The notes: generated from the letters alone by a model not told the origin. 64,000 nucleotides of DNA from Parelaphostrongylus tenuis (GCA_019055375.1 JAHQIW010007343.1:91803-155802), one strand, 5' to 3'; positions 47,546-59,654 are shown, numbered from the stretch's first letter. Made by a program: numbers and translations.

Positions 47546-48264
47546 AAGGCGATGGCAAGGTTTGGCGCTAATTGCTGACCTTAAGCTAGTCGCCTAGTTT
47601 GCTTAGAATACTTTCCGGACCACCTAAGAGTTGAACAACTAAGACACTGCTTCATGATCTAGAATAATAACTGCGCACTTTCGGAAGCGTTATGCGTGCT
47701 AACTCAAGGACTTTTGATGCCTCGAGAGGGCACCGATTTCCAGATAACACGTATTTAGTCATTGCCGTTGAACTGAAATGTAAAATTTTAGAAGGAACTA
47801 CTTTGTATTGAATAGAACTTTGCACTGAATATAAGGCTCACAAACAACCGCTCCGATAAAAGTGAAATCTTTCGAATGCTCACATGCTTTTGTGATCCCT
47901 GATTTTTTTATATTTATCAAGTTCTGCAGATATAGTAAGTTTAGTGGACGAAACGCTGGTGCCGATGCGGTCGTCTTGCTTAATACTCTTTCCAATCACT
48001 GCCCTCCAACTATCACCAGGCAGAGTTGGTTATTTCCACTTTGGAATATAGCTTAGAAGTCTCGTTGTTACTCAGCAAGAAACAGTTATTCAATTTTAGG
48101 AAAATATTTCGTTACCGAATGCGTCTGGTAAGTTGAAGCTTTCTGCGTTTGGGGTACTGCGTTTTAGTAATGATGACATGTCAAATTGGGCAACACCACT
48201 TTACAACATGATATGAGATTCATCAGACAATATGTGAAAAATTCAGTCATAGGTTTTTTTCCAG

Positions 48265-48364
48265 AAATCACTACAAAGAGCTCTGTCACCGAACGCCGCG
48301 CGCTTCTAGATCCAGTACCTGATGTTTATCTGGAAGAAAAGTCACTCAGAAAAGATAGATCTAA
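48265..48364 (+). CDS. Candidate exon joining in phase to a membrane-spanning exon
   Basis: The acceptor GGTTTTTTTCCAG is excellent. The frame gives EITTKSSVTERRALLDPVPD, then VYLEEKSLRKDRSK. Using the donor CTAA|GTCAGT leaves phase 2, which fits the next exon (48804). If that donor is not used, the frame ends at a TGA at 48408-48410. The charged RKDRSK would sit directly before the membrane segment. Confidence 0.3.
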
Positions 48365-48803
48365 GTCAGTGTTTGCTTCAGAAAGACATATAAAGTTACC
48401 AAGAACATGATTTATTTGATAAGCTGACAGTATGTCTCAAGATTTTGACGTCTCCATATTTTTCTGTATCCACAGTTAGGCACTGTAGGACTTTGGCCTG
48501 TCGTTGATCGAGAATATCTGCTAAAATACAGAGCACACTGATATTACTTGGGAAGCAAACGAGCTAAGATAGGTTCTTCAAGCCGATCGAATTCTTAGTA
48601 AAAATCGAAGTATGTGCTGCATGCCTTACTTCGCTTGAAGCAGCTAAGCAGAAAAGAAACTGTAAATTTTCCAAAGGAACAGAATCTTCAGTGTTTCTTT
48701 TCCACTTTGCGCTCTAGTTGATGCCATTGCATCTCTTTGTTATGCTCATAACACTCATTAACAATAGTTTTGATTGTGATCTTACTCATGAAATTTTTTG
48801 CAG

Positions 48804-48919
48804 AGGCTTCTACACGGCTATACTTATCATATTGATAGTGATTGGTTTTGTACTAGCTGCTGCACTTCTTATAATTCTCATTCAAGAAGTGATTGCATAA
48901 AGGCGTGCTAGAAAGCGAA
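48804..48919 (+). CDS. Candidate exon with one transmembrane segment, followed by a stop
   Basis: After a textbook acceptor (AATTTTTTTGCAG-like) the frame reads GFYTAILIILIVIGFVLAAA, then LLIILIQEVIA, a 27-residue hydrophobic stretch, and stops at TAA 48898-48900. The same frame continues past the stop as RRARKR into a perfect GTAAGT donor at 48920. A basic cluster after a membrane segment is the usual stop-transfer signal, so the TAA may be a disabling mutation. Alternatively the protein is tail-anchored and the basic run is chance. Confidence 0.35.
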
Positions 48920-49944
48920 GTAAGTTCATTAAAAGTTAGACGAAGCCTAACAATGATCAAACTGTTGGGAAGTTTGTTGAAAATCACAGCTCCATTTTAA
49001 GCATAACATTTTAAGCAATAATGGATTTAGTTCGACGTTAATCAACTTTTTTGGATGATTATGATCTATGAATGGATTCGTTCAACTTCATCAAGTTTGA
49101 CAGAGGTGACTGTGCCCAAGTCTGGAATACGCAATGATTCCTTGGCCCACCAATGCACACCAGGGATGGGAAGGATCGCGAGCTCAGGGAGCTGGATCAA
49201 ACTAGTGACCAACTTATTGTGCAATATAAGAGCACTTTAATCATTGCGCTGTAGTTTTCGTCAAAAAATAGTTATAAAGCAAAATCAAAGGACTTTCTGA
49301 GTCTTGATCACAATGAGCCTTTCTCAATGTTTGAATTTGTTTACAACGAAGTAGACACTTTCGCCAGAAATTCGTCGGTTTATCTTTTATCAGTCATTAA
49401 CTTTTTGATAGCTCCTTGATAATATCGCTGTGAAAGTGCGTCTTAATTTCAGAGAAATCTTCTCTGTCGCAACGATCAGTGAGTTTCATCGATAATTTCA
49501 ATTTAAGATAGGCAACATTTATTAAAAGAAAAGTTGAAGATTGAAAATCTCTGATGTGACAACACGAATGAAGTCATAACACGAAGGAGAAAGGATGTCT
49601 CTACTCAAGATAGGCTATCGACGCAACTACTATAATTGTTTTTTGAAAGGATGGATAGGCACAAACGTGAAATTGTCATTTGAAATGACGACTAAGGTTG
49701 TCCACCACTAATGCGACGTCATATAGGTTCATGTTAGCGAGAATTACATCAATACAAATTTTTTGCACCAATTTTTGCGTATACTAAAATTCTACCATAT
49801 TACGGAAGACCAACACTGTATATTGTGTTCTGAGGAAGAACATTACTTGATTACTTTACAATTGAATCTGTTTGAGACCTCGCTTATAATTCAATATAGC
49901 CTGATAGAATATTCGGTACAATTCGGTGAGACGGCGACAAACTT

Positions 49945-50770
49945 TTAAGCCGATCTCATTCGCTGAACAGAAAATTTTTATAATGCTAGTAATCATTTTA
50001 AAGCTTGAATCTCTGGCTACAATTCTACGTCGCTGCTTTTCCAAAACACCCATTTACAAAAGAGTAGGATCCAGAATAAAATTTTGCTTCACACACACCT
50101 TTCGTCCTTATTTTTACGACGCGTTATGAGTCGCTGAAAGCCGCAAAGCATATCAATGTGTCGAGAAATTTTCGTAATACCTTGATCAATCGTTTTATTT
50201 GAAGTTTCTTGCAGAGTGTGGGAGAAATTCCAATTTAATAACAAATGCGACCGTCCCGCCGCCCCGCCCCTGCTACGCCGCCTGCTACGGCCTCGCCTTG
50301 TGGAGTAGCCTGTAAACAACCTTACCAGAAATGTAAAACTCGATCCAATCTTTCCTGCCAAATCGTACGTATAGAAAAAGCACATCGTAGAATCAGGAAG
50401 CATTACATTACTGGTTGATTACTAGTAGTCTAAAGAAGGAGCTGTGTCTGGCGAGACTTAAAGCTCAAATCAAAAGGCCATAGAAGATCAAAGATCAGAA
50501 GAGTTTTTTCTAAAAGCAAACAGACTATCGAGTTCTTCTAACTTGTGCTAGCCCTCTGAAGAAGGAGTTTTGTTCAGCGAAATATTAACGAGATAAGAAA
50601 AAAAAACACGTGGTCGTGTGAAACATAATTTTATCTTAGAACACTGCTCCATAGAAAGGTCTTTTGAAAAACCTACCACGTAAGGCTCTAGCAAAGACAT
50701 TCAAGTTTTGGAATGATTACTAACAATCCTATGAAAAGTTACTAAGCAGCGAATGAGATTGTTTCATAAA
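49945..50770. repeat. Inverted pair of R2 repeats
   Basis: Plus-strand copy at 49945-50130 (AAGCCGATCTCATTCGCTGA, ATGCTAGTAATCATTTTAAA, CTACGTCGCTGCTTTTCC, TTTTGCTTCACACACAC). Reverse copy at 50620-50770 (GTGTGAAACATAATTTTATC, GTCTTTTGAAAAACC, GGAATGATTACTAACAATCC, AGCAGCGAATGAGATTG). Between them lie a short GC-rich block (50245-50300) and AGTAGTCTAAAGAAGGAGCT, also found in the 53.2-kb foldback. Confidence 0.7.
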
Positions 50771-51229
50771 TTTGTCACCGTCTAACTGAACTGTACCGAG
50801 TGTTCTAGGCCTTTCAGGAGTCTAGTATATGGCATCCCTAATGACATCGTTTCGGCGTGTTCTCGCACTCCTCATCAGTATCACATGCCTTCCGGTCCAC
50901 CCCTACCATTGATGATAGCAGCGCCGAAGCTGTATAAATCTAAAATCAAGCGAAAAATTAACAAGATGTCGTGGTCTGGAAAAAATTACATAATTAGTTT
51001 CACAGGCGGTCCTACTGGTGAAAAAAGGTTCGATCACCAACAAGTGATAATTAGAATAAAAGACTGCACTTAACTAGATAGAAAGACTATAATGTGTGCG
51101 GAGTTTGATTGGTGCTCCGTGAGGAGTGGTGTTTTGGAATCCACCTTCATGCGTCTTATTTGAGCAGTCATTTCGCTCTACTCTTGTTCCTATATATTGT
51201 AATCTGTTAGAGTATTGTATTCAATTCAG

Positions 51230-51623
51230 TTGATAGAAGACCCATTCAAAGGACTCTGTGCGGAAACAAGGCTCCCTTCAAATCCACGTTATGCTGCAAA
51301 CTTCAAATCGCCTTATCAAACATACGACACGAATCCAGGAAACGAAAAGTCATTCAATTACTATATTACACACTCAGTACTCCGCACATTGAGCGCTATC
51401 CTAACAACCGATAACCTTGAATGGTGAGACAACCAGTGACAGGTAATCACATATTGTGCCTCGGAGAATCCCATTGAGAGCAGATCAGACGAATATGCTC
51501 GTCAGACGCTACTATGCAGACTGTTTGCTGCTTCACGCTCTTCTTCTAGTGGCAACTAGTATCAATTTTCGCGTGATCGCCTTCAAGATGACAAAAAGCA
51601 AACCGATTTGCACTACTTATTAT
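51230..51623 (+). pseudogene. Coding-like frame broken by stops, unidentified
   Basis: After TTCAATTCAG one frame reads LIEDPFKGLCAETRLPSNPR, YAANFKSPYQTYDTNPGN and EKSFNYYITHSVLRTLSAIL up to LEW. A good donor (TGAATG|GTGAGA) follows at 51424. The same frame goes on after two stops with VITYCASENPIESRSDEYAR, TLLCRLFAASRSSSSGN, a TAG, and YQFSRDRLQDDKKQTDLHY, ending at another donor-like site (TTATG|GTAATT). Either the first part alone is an exon, or this is an old coding region with three stops. Family unknown. Confidence 0.35.
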
Positions 51624-52597
51624 GGTAATTCTGTCACCGATCCACACCACACTCGCTCTAGATTCTACCTCATTTTCTAAAGAGCGGAAGCCATCTGCTC
51701 GGCATAGGAGTCCGCTAACGGTACGACACGTGCGGTGATCTATCATATTCTCACAGGATGAAGATGGTTATTGCCTAAAAGATCCTAGTCCCATCATTCT
51801 CTACTGGATTAAATCACGTTCTTTCTCAGACGAAAACTCGTTTTAGCTGTAGAATGCGAAACAATTCTTGTCGATGACGAAGAAGACATATGTCAAGTTG
51901 TCAACAGATGAAATATTCTCAACGATGTCGTCCACATATGATTGGCACGTTAGGAAAAACTAAAAGTTTCCTGCCAAGAGAACTGGAAATTGTACCAAGC
52001 TTCCAGTAGTTTTTTCGCACAAAGAAGTTAGGATCCATATCATCATATTCAAGTTGAGTGTAAGAAAATACAACTTTTCTAAACATCCCATCCCGATCGC
52101 ATAAGAAAAGGAGTTTAGAAAGGCGACAATATATCTCCAAAGCTGTTTACTTCGACATCGTAGTAGATAATGAATTCACTTATTGGCAAAGGATTACATG
52201 AGTATTGATGATAAACCCCAATCAAGTTTTCTTATTGTCGTGGCATCCTTTCGAAGAGTAACGTCAAAGCGGAGACGATGGTCAGTAAGTTAAATCAAGC
52301 GCCTTGTAGTGCGGAGGTTAATATACTGACTGCATAGTTTTCTGGCTGCAAAACACCATCCTGTACGCGCACCTAGAGCGGAGAACATGGTGAATATTGT
52401 TGAGAATAACCGACACAGATGATAAAAGGCAACATGTGATGCTTTCAAGCTTCAGAAGCCACTACACAAACGAATACTGACATAGGTCATTTTGATGATT
52501 TTGTTGTGACGCTCAAACAAACATTTGACTGTTCAACGTAGTTCAAACTAATTTCCAGAACCGATTATCTCTCAGTCATAGCACTAGCAAATAATTC

Positions 52598-52735
52598 AAT
52601 GCTGGGAAGAAATGAAAAACCGACATCATTCGCTGGAGAAGAAGTTTTCATAGGAGTATTAGTAATTATTCAAAAGTTAAGAGTTCAGGTTACAGCCCAC
52701 TTCGCCAGTTTTCGAAAAAGTCCTTTTTTGATGCT
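52598..52735 (+). repeat. R2 dispersed repeat copy
   Basis: AACCGACATCATTCGCTGGA, TTTTCATAGGAGTATTAGTA, GAGTTCAGGTTACAGCCC and CTTCGCCAGTTTTCGAAAAA repeat the R2 series in order. It abuts the large foldback. Confidence 0.65.
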
Positions 52736-53312
52736 GCTACATAAGGATATTCGTTACGTTAGCAGACGTGCATATTTCTCTCCGGACAGAGCTCTTTCTT
52801 TGGACTACTAGCAATCGTTCGATAACGTAATCGCTTCTGATTCCAACGCTGCGCTTACATCCTGAGAAAACCGTTTCTCTGAAGCGCAGCAAGCAAAATA
52901 CGTTGAATATTCCATCTGCGATCAAGGAAGTCTTTGGTCAATTCCTGTACGGCTGGCTAAGGAAGCCACGTTCAATCACGCGATCATTATCAATTTTTCG
53001 GGCAAATGAGCGCGTAGATAAGCATCTCGTCAGCAGTTCACGTGGCCAACGTCACGCACACGCAAGTGAATTGGCTAAAAATTCCCTTGATCGCAGATGG
53101 ATATTCAAAAGGTTTTCTCTGCTGCGTTTCACACAAACGATCTTTTCAGGATATAAGCACAGCGTTGGAATCAGAAACGATTATGCCATTGAATTATTAC
53201 TAATGATCCGAAGAAAGAGCTATGTCTGGCTAGAAAATATGCACATCTGTAACGTAGGAAATCTCCTCGTGCAGCAACGCCAAGAAAACCTTTTTTCAAA
53301 ATCCTATGAAAA
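52711..53312. repeat. Large foldback element, arms about 190-200 bp
   Basis: Left arm contents: GACGTGCATATTTCTCTCCG, GAGCTCTTTCTTTGGACTAC, GATTCCAACGCTGCGCTTAC and CCATCTGCGATCAAGG. The right arm has their reverse complements: CCTTGATCGCAGATGG, GCACAGCGTTGGAATCAG, GATCCGAAGAAAGAGCTATG, AATATGCACATCTG. The spacer is about 150 bp. A 141-codon frame spans it, but it is a by-product of the arm sequence. Confidence 0.85.
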
Positions 53313-53319
53313 ATCCTAC

Positions 53320-54540
53320 AGCATTTGAGGTCAGTTTTTCATTTGTCCCCTTATAACCAGAAAGAACCCAGCACTTTTTTGATGAGCGGGGAAGAGGCTT
53401 ATAACAGTAGGACTTATTGAACACAGTGTAGTAGAATAATAATGCTGACGTTTGGGAGATTTCAACTTTTTCAGAGTGTAGAAGGGTCAGGTTGACTCGC
53501 AATCTACTTAGTTTATACTTTCGCCGCCTCAGGAGAAAAACGTGATGAACAAATTTTGACTGATACAGTGAATTGAGCTACTTTGAATGATCAGTGTCCT
53601 GTTTTTGGTCCAGTTTTCTATCTCATCACTGGAGAAGAGCGGTACAGAATCTTGCAAGTGTAAGGAATGTGTCTGGCTCAGGTCGAAATAAATTAATAAA
53701 AATTACAAGAAATAGACTTGAAGTTTAAGCAAACACTTCATTAGGCACGCATAGGACACAATGGCACAACGAAAAAGATTTTGATGTAGAAGTCAGCCTC
53801 GAACATGAGTCCAGAGCCTGCTCAAAACCCCTGGCATTATTGACATATTCCAAATGTCCAAAAATTAATTGCAAATAGAGTATCTCGTGATTTTTGCACC
53901 ATCTTTTTGCAAGCTGATTTCTTTCTATCTGAGGCACACACATTTCTATCCCATGCAGGCCTCCGTGTGGCTATCTCTAATGGTTAATTATAAGACTGAA
54001 AGGGGCAAAAACGATAACCATTTAGAAGAAGCCGTTCATTGTGCGAAGTAACATTTTTGATAATCTATTCCGCTGAGGTTATGGAAGTGTTGGCATGAGT
54101 AGACTGAGTCAGCTTGATCTTAAGACTCTGACAAAAGACGAAAACCGCCGAGACGTCGGCGATTATTGTGAACTTCGACATTGACGGAAGGGCTCTTGAA
54201 AAAGAAAGGATAGTGGGAGAAGTCAAATCATGAGGGGCAAACATGTATCAACGTGATGAACTGTCGACTAGAACACAAGAGGAACCCACGTCTCCTAAAA
54301 CGAATAAATACATTGTGAACTGACGAAATTGTGACTCTCAAATTGGCTGCGTCCGCAGCTAAAAACGAATTCACATTTAAAAATAGAACAAAAAGGCTCT
54401 CAAACATTTATTATATCGAATGTCATTGCTGCATATAAATCAAACTGCTGTACCACTTTCGATTCGTATTCATATGAAAACTACTTGATTTGTACAAGCA
54501 AAATTGCAGAATAACTTAAAACTGTTGATGAGTGTATGAT
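53320..54540. other. No recognised gene
   Basis: AT-rich. Near 53440-53500, GCTGACGTTTGGGAGATTTC with GGGTCAGGTTGACTCGC, and near 54120-54160, GACTCTGACAAAAGACG with CCGCCGAGACGTCGGC, look like stray foldback ends. Confidence 0.4.
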
Positions 54541-54542
54541 GT

Positions 54543-54766
54543 ATGAAAGTGAAAGGAGGTTCACTGCAAAATTTCTCAAGAAAAAAGCTGCCAGAGAGGA
54601 TGAAATCAGGCGAGATCAACTCAGTGAACTTTAAGCATGTTGGTGCACTTGTGCTTGACCAAAACCTAGAATGTCCTGTGGTAAGGAACAGATGTCTTTC
54701 TTTCTAATTTTTCAGTGCTTCACAGGCATCCTTATTGCACTTTATACTTATAAAATATCTTTTTAA
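54543..54766 (+). CDS. Candidate two-exon small gene
   Basis: ATG at 54543 has an in-frame TGA six bases upstream. Exon 1 (54543-54680) reads MKVKGGSLQNFSRKKLPERM, then KSGEINSVNFKHVGALVLDQ and NLECPV, ending at GTAAGG. The proposed intron is only 35 bp, ending CTAATTTTTCAG; this is shorter than most nematode introns and is the main doubt. Exon 2 (54716-54766) keeps phase and encodes CFTGILIALYTYKISF, then stop. AATAAA overlaps the stop at 54766-54771. That would be 62 residues, basic, with a hydrophobic end. Family unknown. Confidence 0.25.
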
Positions 54767-54809
54767 ATAAACACTATTACCTTATGTGCCTCATGTTAAA
54801 AATATTTAG

Positions 54810-54942
54810 CGCCATATGCTTGAGGGACTCGGCTGATGGAAGCCTTAAATGTATTCAGTTCGATGAAACTCTGAATGAGGTTGTCGATATTGGCTCCGGG
54901 ATCGAGAAGCTGGCCGTTGAGAGTCTTTCTCATAAACACTGA
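54810..54942 (+). CDS. Candidate terminal exon, unidentified
   Basis: After AAAATATTTAG the frame (start phase 2) reads AICLRDSADGSLKCIQFDET, then LNEVVDIGSGIEKLAVESLS and HKH before TGA. Composition is acidic and coding-like, with two cysteines. It does not join in phase to the small gene just upstream. Confidence 0.25.
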
Positions 54943-55859
54943 ACTCACTATGGCTTGAGTTTAAGAGATTACTCAAAATAGAGCGCGTATGAAACACTGT
55001 CTCAAATTGCTCTGTACTATACACTTGTTCAAAGTCAACGTACCAAGAAAATCAGTTTCACCGTTGTCAGAAATTTATGCCAGACTTGTCTCGGACAGTA
55101 ATAGGCAGCACTGCTTTTAAACTTTGGCAGACCACCTCAAATCGTGATTGATCGCGAAACCGGTTTTATACGATAACGTGCAACGACAAAATTATGCTAT
55201 GGGCTCTTGTCATACGCACAGTGACTGCCACGAAGGCCTCTGAGTTGTGCTTGAAACTATAAAGTAGTTGTGGTAGAACGTTTCCCGCTACTCATTGTGG
55301 GCTCTCGCTGGAGTTTATAGATCGCATAAAGATTTGCAAAAACGATGTGATAAGCCAAATATCACCTGCCTTCTTGAAATGATAAAATTCTCCGTGGTTT
55401 CTCGCTCCCGCTTTGATTGCGCTGTTACTCTCGAAAACTGTCAGATGCACGTATTTTTGTTATTTTGTCCGAGAATTTTTGATCAAGAAATGGTGAAAAT
55501 TCTCAGAATTCCCTGAGGCGTGAGGAAAAGTATTACAGTAGATGATGTTGACGAGTATTCAAACCCACTACGGCAGTAGGAGTCACTTTTCCTCTGATAT
55601 GCCTGGTGTGTCGAAGTTCATGGGAAATATGAGCTTATTTTACTAGTTAATAGTTGTACTAGTTTACATCACTCATGAAATTTTTCTTCATAAATGATTT
55701 ATTGTGTGCCTAACTTGTTACTCAATAGCATCGACACGTTTGAGAAGTAAAGAATATCGTGTATAGCAATTGTTCAGTGAAAAACTAGGTAACTTATAAT
55801 TCTGAAAAGGTAAGTGTTCAACTGGGGCCTAGAATTGCTTAGACGTTAGACGTTGTGCA

Positions 55860-57135
55860 CCATCTAAATAAAGGTGAACTTTACTCAAGTTGTGACTCAA
55901 TTTAAACTGGCAAAATTGGGGAATAAGATCGACAACCAATGATGATTCAGGGATATTCTCAGGAACCGCCAAAAAACTGGCGCAATCCAACGTAGTAGGC
56001 GGGAGACTACATCGGTAAGTAGAAACTTCTCAAATATTGTAGGGTTTTTCTAAAGCTCGAGACACTACAACAGAGCAGTAGAAAACTCGACCCTGAAACT
56101 CCAAGCCATCCGAGTGACAGTTGAATAAGCACTGTTCTGTACTTAATTGCTTAAAAAACGAAGAGGTGATTTAGTAATTGAGCCGCATTTTGTCTCATGA
56201 AATGTGTTATTAAATTAACAGGTACAGGCTCATTTCTCTAAGATTGAGAAATGTTCCAAGGCTGTTTAGGGAAAAAAACCCCGTATAGGACCAAGTATGC
56301 ATTGAATAATCTCTTATTTGCTCAAATAAATAGAGTCCATGGAGCATTTGTAAAGGTTAGATCTATGTTGAACGTTTATTGTTTCTCGTTAAAAATTTTT
56401 TGATCTGTGAATGTGTATCTGTCGATTAAAGTTTTGTGCTAACAGTTGCTGAATGTGTGAACTATCTTCAATGAATGAGTAGGAAACTTTTACACTTGTA
56501 CTAGTACCGTTTTGAAGTCTGAAGTAATCCTAATTCTAACACTTGGAGTATTTGTGTTGAACTGCTAACATTGAGCGATTTATCAGTAATAAGTAAAGCA
56601 TGAAGGAGATAACCCAATTTCTCGTCTATAATAGAATTTTTGAAGGTTCATATCAAATAAAAAAGGGCATCTGTAGATCTAAGGTATACCTGTGGTATAA
56701 TTTATCTTCATTCTGTTTGTTGTTTTGAAGAAAAGAATTAAATTTGAGGTGACAATGTGTTTCGCAGTGAATTACCGTGCCACCAATTGCGTATTCCTTA
56801 TTCGTAGTATTAGCCTGAACGGTACAAAGTTAGCCAGCTTCTTGGTTGACCTCGTCATTGAATATTCACTAAAAGTAGTTCTCACATTGACTATTACTCT
56901 ATTTTTGATGTTATATCCTGGGACTTCTATTTACCTTCACTAATTGCTTACTAACACATCTGAATCAATAATAATTTTTTGAAAAGTTTATTCTGGAAGG
57001 TAATATTGTTTAGAGGAGTCTAAAAAATAATCCGTAACGATTTTATTCACTCTTCCGTTGTTGTTGATGTTCAAAAATGTTTCAGAAGAAAGAAAACACG
57101 AGATGAGCAGCAGGAAAAAAAAACTGAACTCGGAA
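55860..57135 (+). repeat. Paralogous unit 1 of a three-copy array
   Basis: It opens with a short basic exon-like piece (NRQKTGAIQRSRRETTS) ending CATCG|GTAAGTAG at 56015. A cysteine-bearing piece at 56737-56830 reads IKFEVTMCFAVNYRATNC and then SISLNG. After TGTTTCAG comes a second basic piece at 57077-57134 (RKKTRDEQQEKKTELGKTL) before GTATGT. The order and the flanking text match units 2 and 3. Whether it is expressed is unknown. Confidence 0.45.
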
Positions 57136-58560
57136 AGACCTTGGTATGTTGCGAAAATTTTGCAATTCTAATATATGTGTACATGACAATTTGAGTAGAA
57201 AACACAAAGCGGGTTTTCATCACTTTCGCATATAGGCCCATAGAAATGTATAGATATGGGCATATGAAATTCTTAACAGCAAAACCAAAGTGCTTTGAGG
57301 GAAGAACATTTTTAAGGTTGACTAATGCAACAAAGTCCATCATACCCCATGGTTTAGGTTTGTCATTTCCCGCGTATTTAGGCATATACTTAGGATTAGG
57401 TTTTAAACTTAGAATTTGAGCCTCAATTCCTCTTCTGGCTCAACTTGTTGCCTGAGTATCAATAAAATCTGCTCTTTGGGCATTGGAAAACTTTGATGAT
57501 AAGCAGAGTTTGATCAAAAAAAAAACTCGGTAACCTCAATTATGATGTATTCCACACGTATTCGGAGATCACGTAGACATAAGAGTTGAAAGATCTAAGA
57601 AATGAACGCGGCGAAAAGTACACGAATATGAACTAGAAGCGACCCTCTATCGTAATAAAACAGCGATTCACGAATCCAATTGCGAAATTGAGGAACAAGA
57701 ACGAAAGTTTACGACTTAAGCGGAAATTTCAGGTTTTAAATAAAAACTGATAGGACAGCCGATTCACGGGAAACACCATCGGTAAGTAGAAACTGTTCAA
57801 CAGTCAATACGCCTTTTTGTGGTGTGATTTCGAAATATCACGAACAAGAGAACACAAATTTGGCCGTAAGGGCCATTCAAGCCGGTTCAACTGGCAAATA
57901 GTGAAGACCTATCCACCCTTATTACTCATAAACTTATTCAAGGATGCTGAGACATGAGCAGAACTTTGAAAATCAGTTGGCCTTAGGACCGGTATTACCC
58001 ATTTGGGAGACATACGCTATCCATTTCATCAGCTGTGTCATTTCGACTACTGTCCCAGCTGTGCTTCAGCTCTATCGGTTCTATCAGCAATCATCCCTCG
58101 ATGAGAATAATCAGGGAAGCCAAATCAGCACTGAATCCTTTTCGTTGAAGTTGTATTCGTATCACCATGTTCCAATCGTTTATTTAGTGTTCGTTCTTTT
58201 CTGTTCCTTATTTTTTTACTTTCTGAACAGCAATAATTAGGGAGAAAAAAATTGTCCAGGTCGAAAATTAGCATTGAGCATTTCTACGTCGCTTAGGACG
58301 AGTAGCTTATTAATGATGGACAGGTTCAAATATGTCTACTCATACATGCAAATCTGACAACTATGGAAGTCTATCATTTGTTTCTGAGATCTGTAACTCG
58401 TCAAAGGCGACGCTAGAAAAGTCGCATCTAGCCTTCTATGTGGAGGTTGTTGATATTTAGCATTTAATCAGTAATGAGTCAAACACAGAAGATCATCTAA
58501 ATCTTTCGCTTATGATAGAATTTTCAAAGGTTCCATACTGAAAATAGGGGACATTCATAA

Positions 58561-58779
58561 TGTGAAGCATATCTGTGGTGTTTCCGGAAAGAATGTCGAG
58601 CCACTTATCAAGTTTGCTCTGACGGTTTCATCAACATCAACTGGTATCCATATGCCACATGTGAAGTTCCTAAGTGTCAACGTGTGTATGTTAGATGTAC
58701 AAGTATGACTCCACCATTTTCATTTTTCTTTTGCTGTATTAATAGTAAAAATAGAGATATGCAATTTATTTGCACTTGA
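58561..58779 (+). CDS. Cysteine-rich open frame of unit 2
   Basis: Seventy-two codons open directly after a TAA: CEAYLWCFRKECRATYQVCS, DGFININWYPYATCEVPKCQ, RVYVRCTSM and on to ...FICT, then TGA. Seven cysteines fall in the first 46 residues (positions 1, 7, 12, 19, 34, 39, 46). This suggests a small disulfide-rich extracellular domain; sushi-like spacing is a loose resemblance only. A donor-like GTATGA at 58703 would end the exon after YVRCT. There is no start codon or clear acceptor, so the 5' boundary is unknown and it may be a decayed copy. Confidence 0.35.
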   Translation, partial: CEAYLWCFRKECRATYQVCSDGFININWYPYATCEVPKCQRVYVRCTSMTPPFSFFFCCINSKNRDMQFICT

Positions 58780-59402
58780 AAGTAGCGTTAAAAAACGCTA
58801 TTTATTTATGTGCTGTCTTACATAGAAAATATTTGATTTACGCTAATTTTATAGGACCTTTGAGGATGACGACTTCTGTGTCCAAAAAGCGTCATTTGAG
58901 GCAACATTCAATTTGCAGACTTATTGACCGAAAGTATTTGATATTTGTGGATTTTAGTATCGCTCAATTGCGAATTTTCCTGCGAACATTTTTGTGTACA
59001 ATTTGCCTATAACTTTCTGCAAGGTGGAGTTGTCGGGAACAAATTCCTACTCAGTAAGCACATAAAAAGCATCATGTGTAAAATATAAACATATAACATA
59101 TATAGCGTTTTTTAACGTGCTTCCAAACGAGTAAAAATTAATTTGCATATTTCATTTTTAGAGTTATTGTATTATGAAAAATTAAAAGCAAGAGTCATAA
59201 TTGTACACCTAATAACAGACAATTTGCGTATCTTTTATTATACTAACGGCTTTTTCCGTTTGGGGCATAATTTGAACATTTTTAAACTGTGTATGTAGAA
59301 TGTCGGTGATCACCTATTGTAAATTTTCAAGCGCATGTTCAAACCACTCGCTCTAAATGAAAAAGCAATTTTATGAACATTACTAATAAGACTACATAAA
59401 CA

Positions 59403-59654
59403 TTAGTCTGATCTTTCTACATGGAATTTAACGCTTGTTTTGGGTTCATCATTAACGAATTTATGACGGCTAGACAAGCCGTGTTGCTCACATATAGGAT
59501 TAATTGCGTTTGAAGGCATAAAGTAGTTACAGTTTGGTATTGTACTAACCTTAGTGGGCCGAACACCACGAGCTTTTTGTTTGAACTCACCAACGAGAAA
59601 TCTACTGTACCTTGGTGTTACCGTTGCTGATTCTATGGCCTTAGATAGGTTCAT
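59403..59654 (-). CDS. Unidentified minus-strand open frame
   Basis: Eighty-three codons: MNLSKAIESATVTPRYSRFL, VGEFKQKARGVRPTK, then IPNCNYFMPSNAINPICEQH and a polar end. Composition is protein-like, and a GGTTAGT donor-like site follows RPTK. It lies inside unit 2 on the opposite strand with no counterpart noticed in units 1 or 3, so chance is the likelier explanation. Confidence 0.15.
   Translation of the reverse strand: MNLSKAIESATVTPRYSRFLVGEFKQKARGVRPTKVSTIPNCNYFMPSNAINPICEQHGLSSRHKFVNDEPKTSVKFHVERSD

Noticed and set aside
50215..50311. Exon-like GC-rich block with TTTCTTGCAG acceptor (CGRNSNLITNATV...)
   Set aside because: It lies in the spacer of an inverted R2 pair. Probably part of that element.
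52903..53328. 141-codon frame
   Set aside because: It runs through the spacer and right arm of a foldback. The inverted arm matches it at DNA level, so it is not a protein signal.
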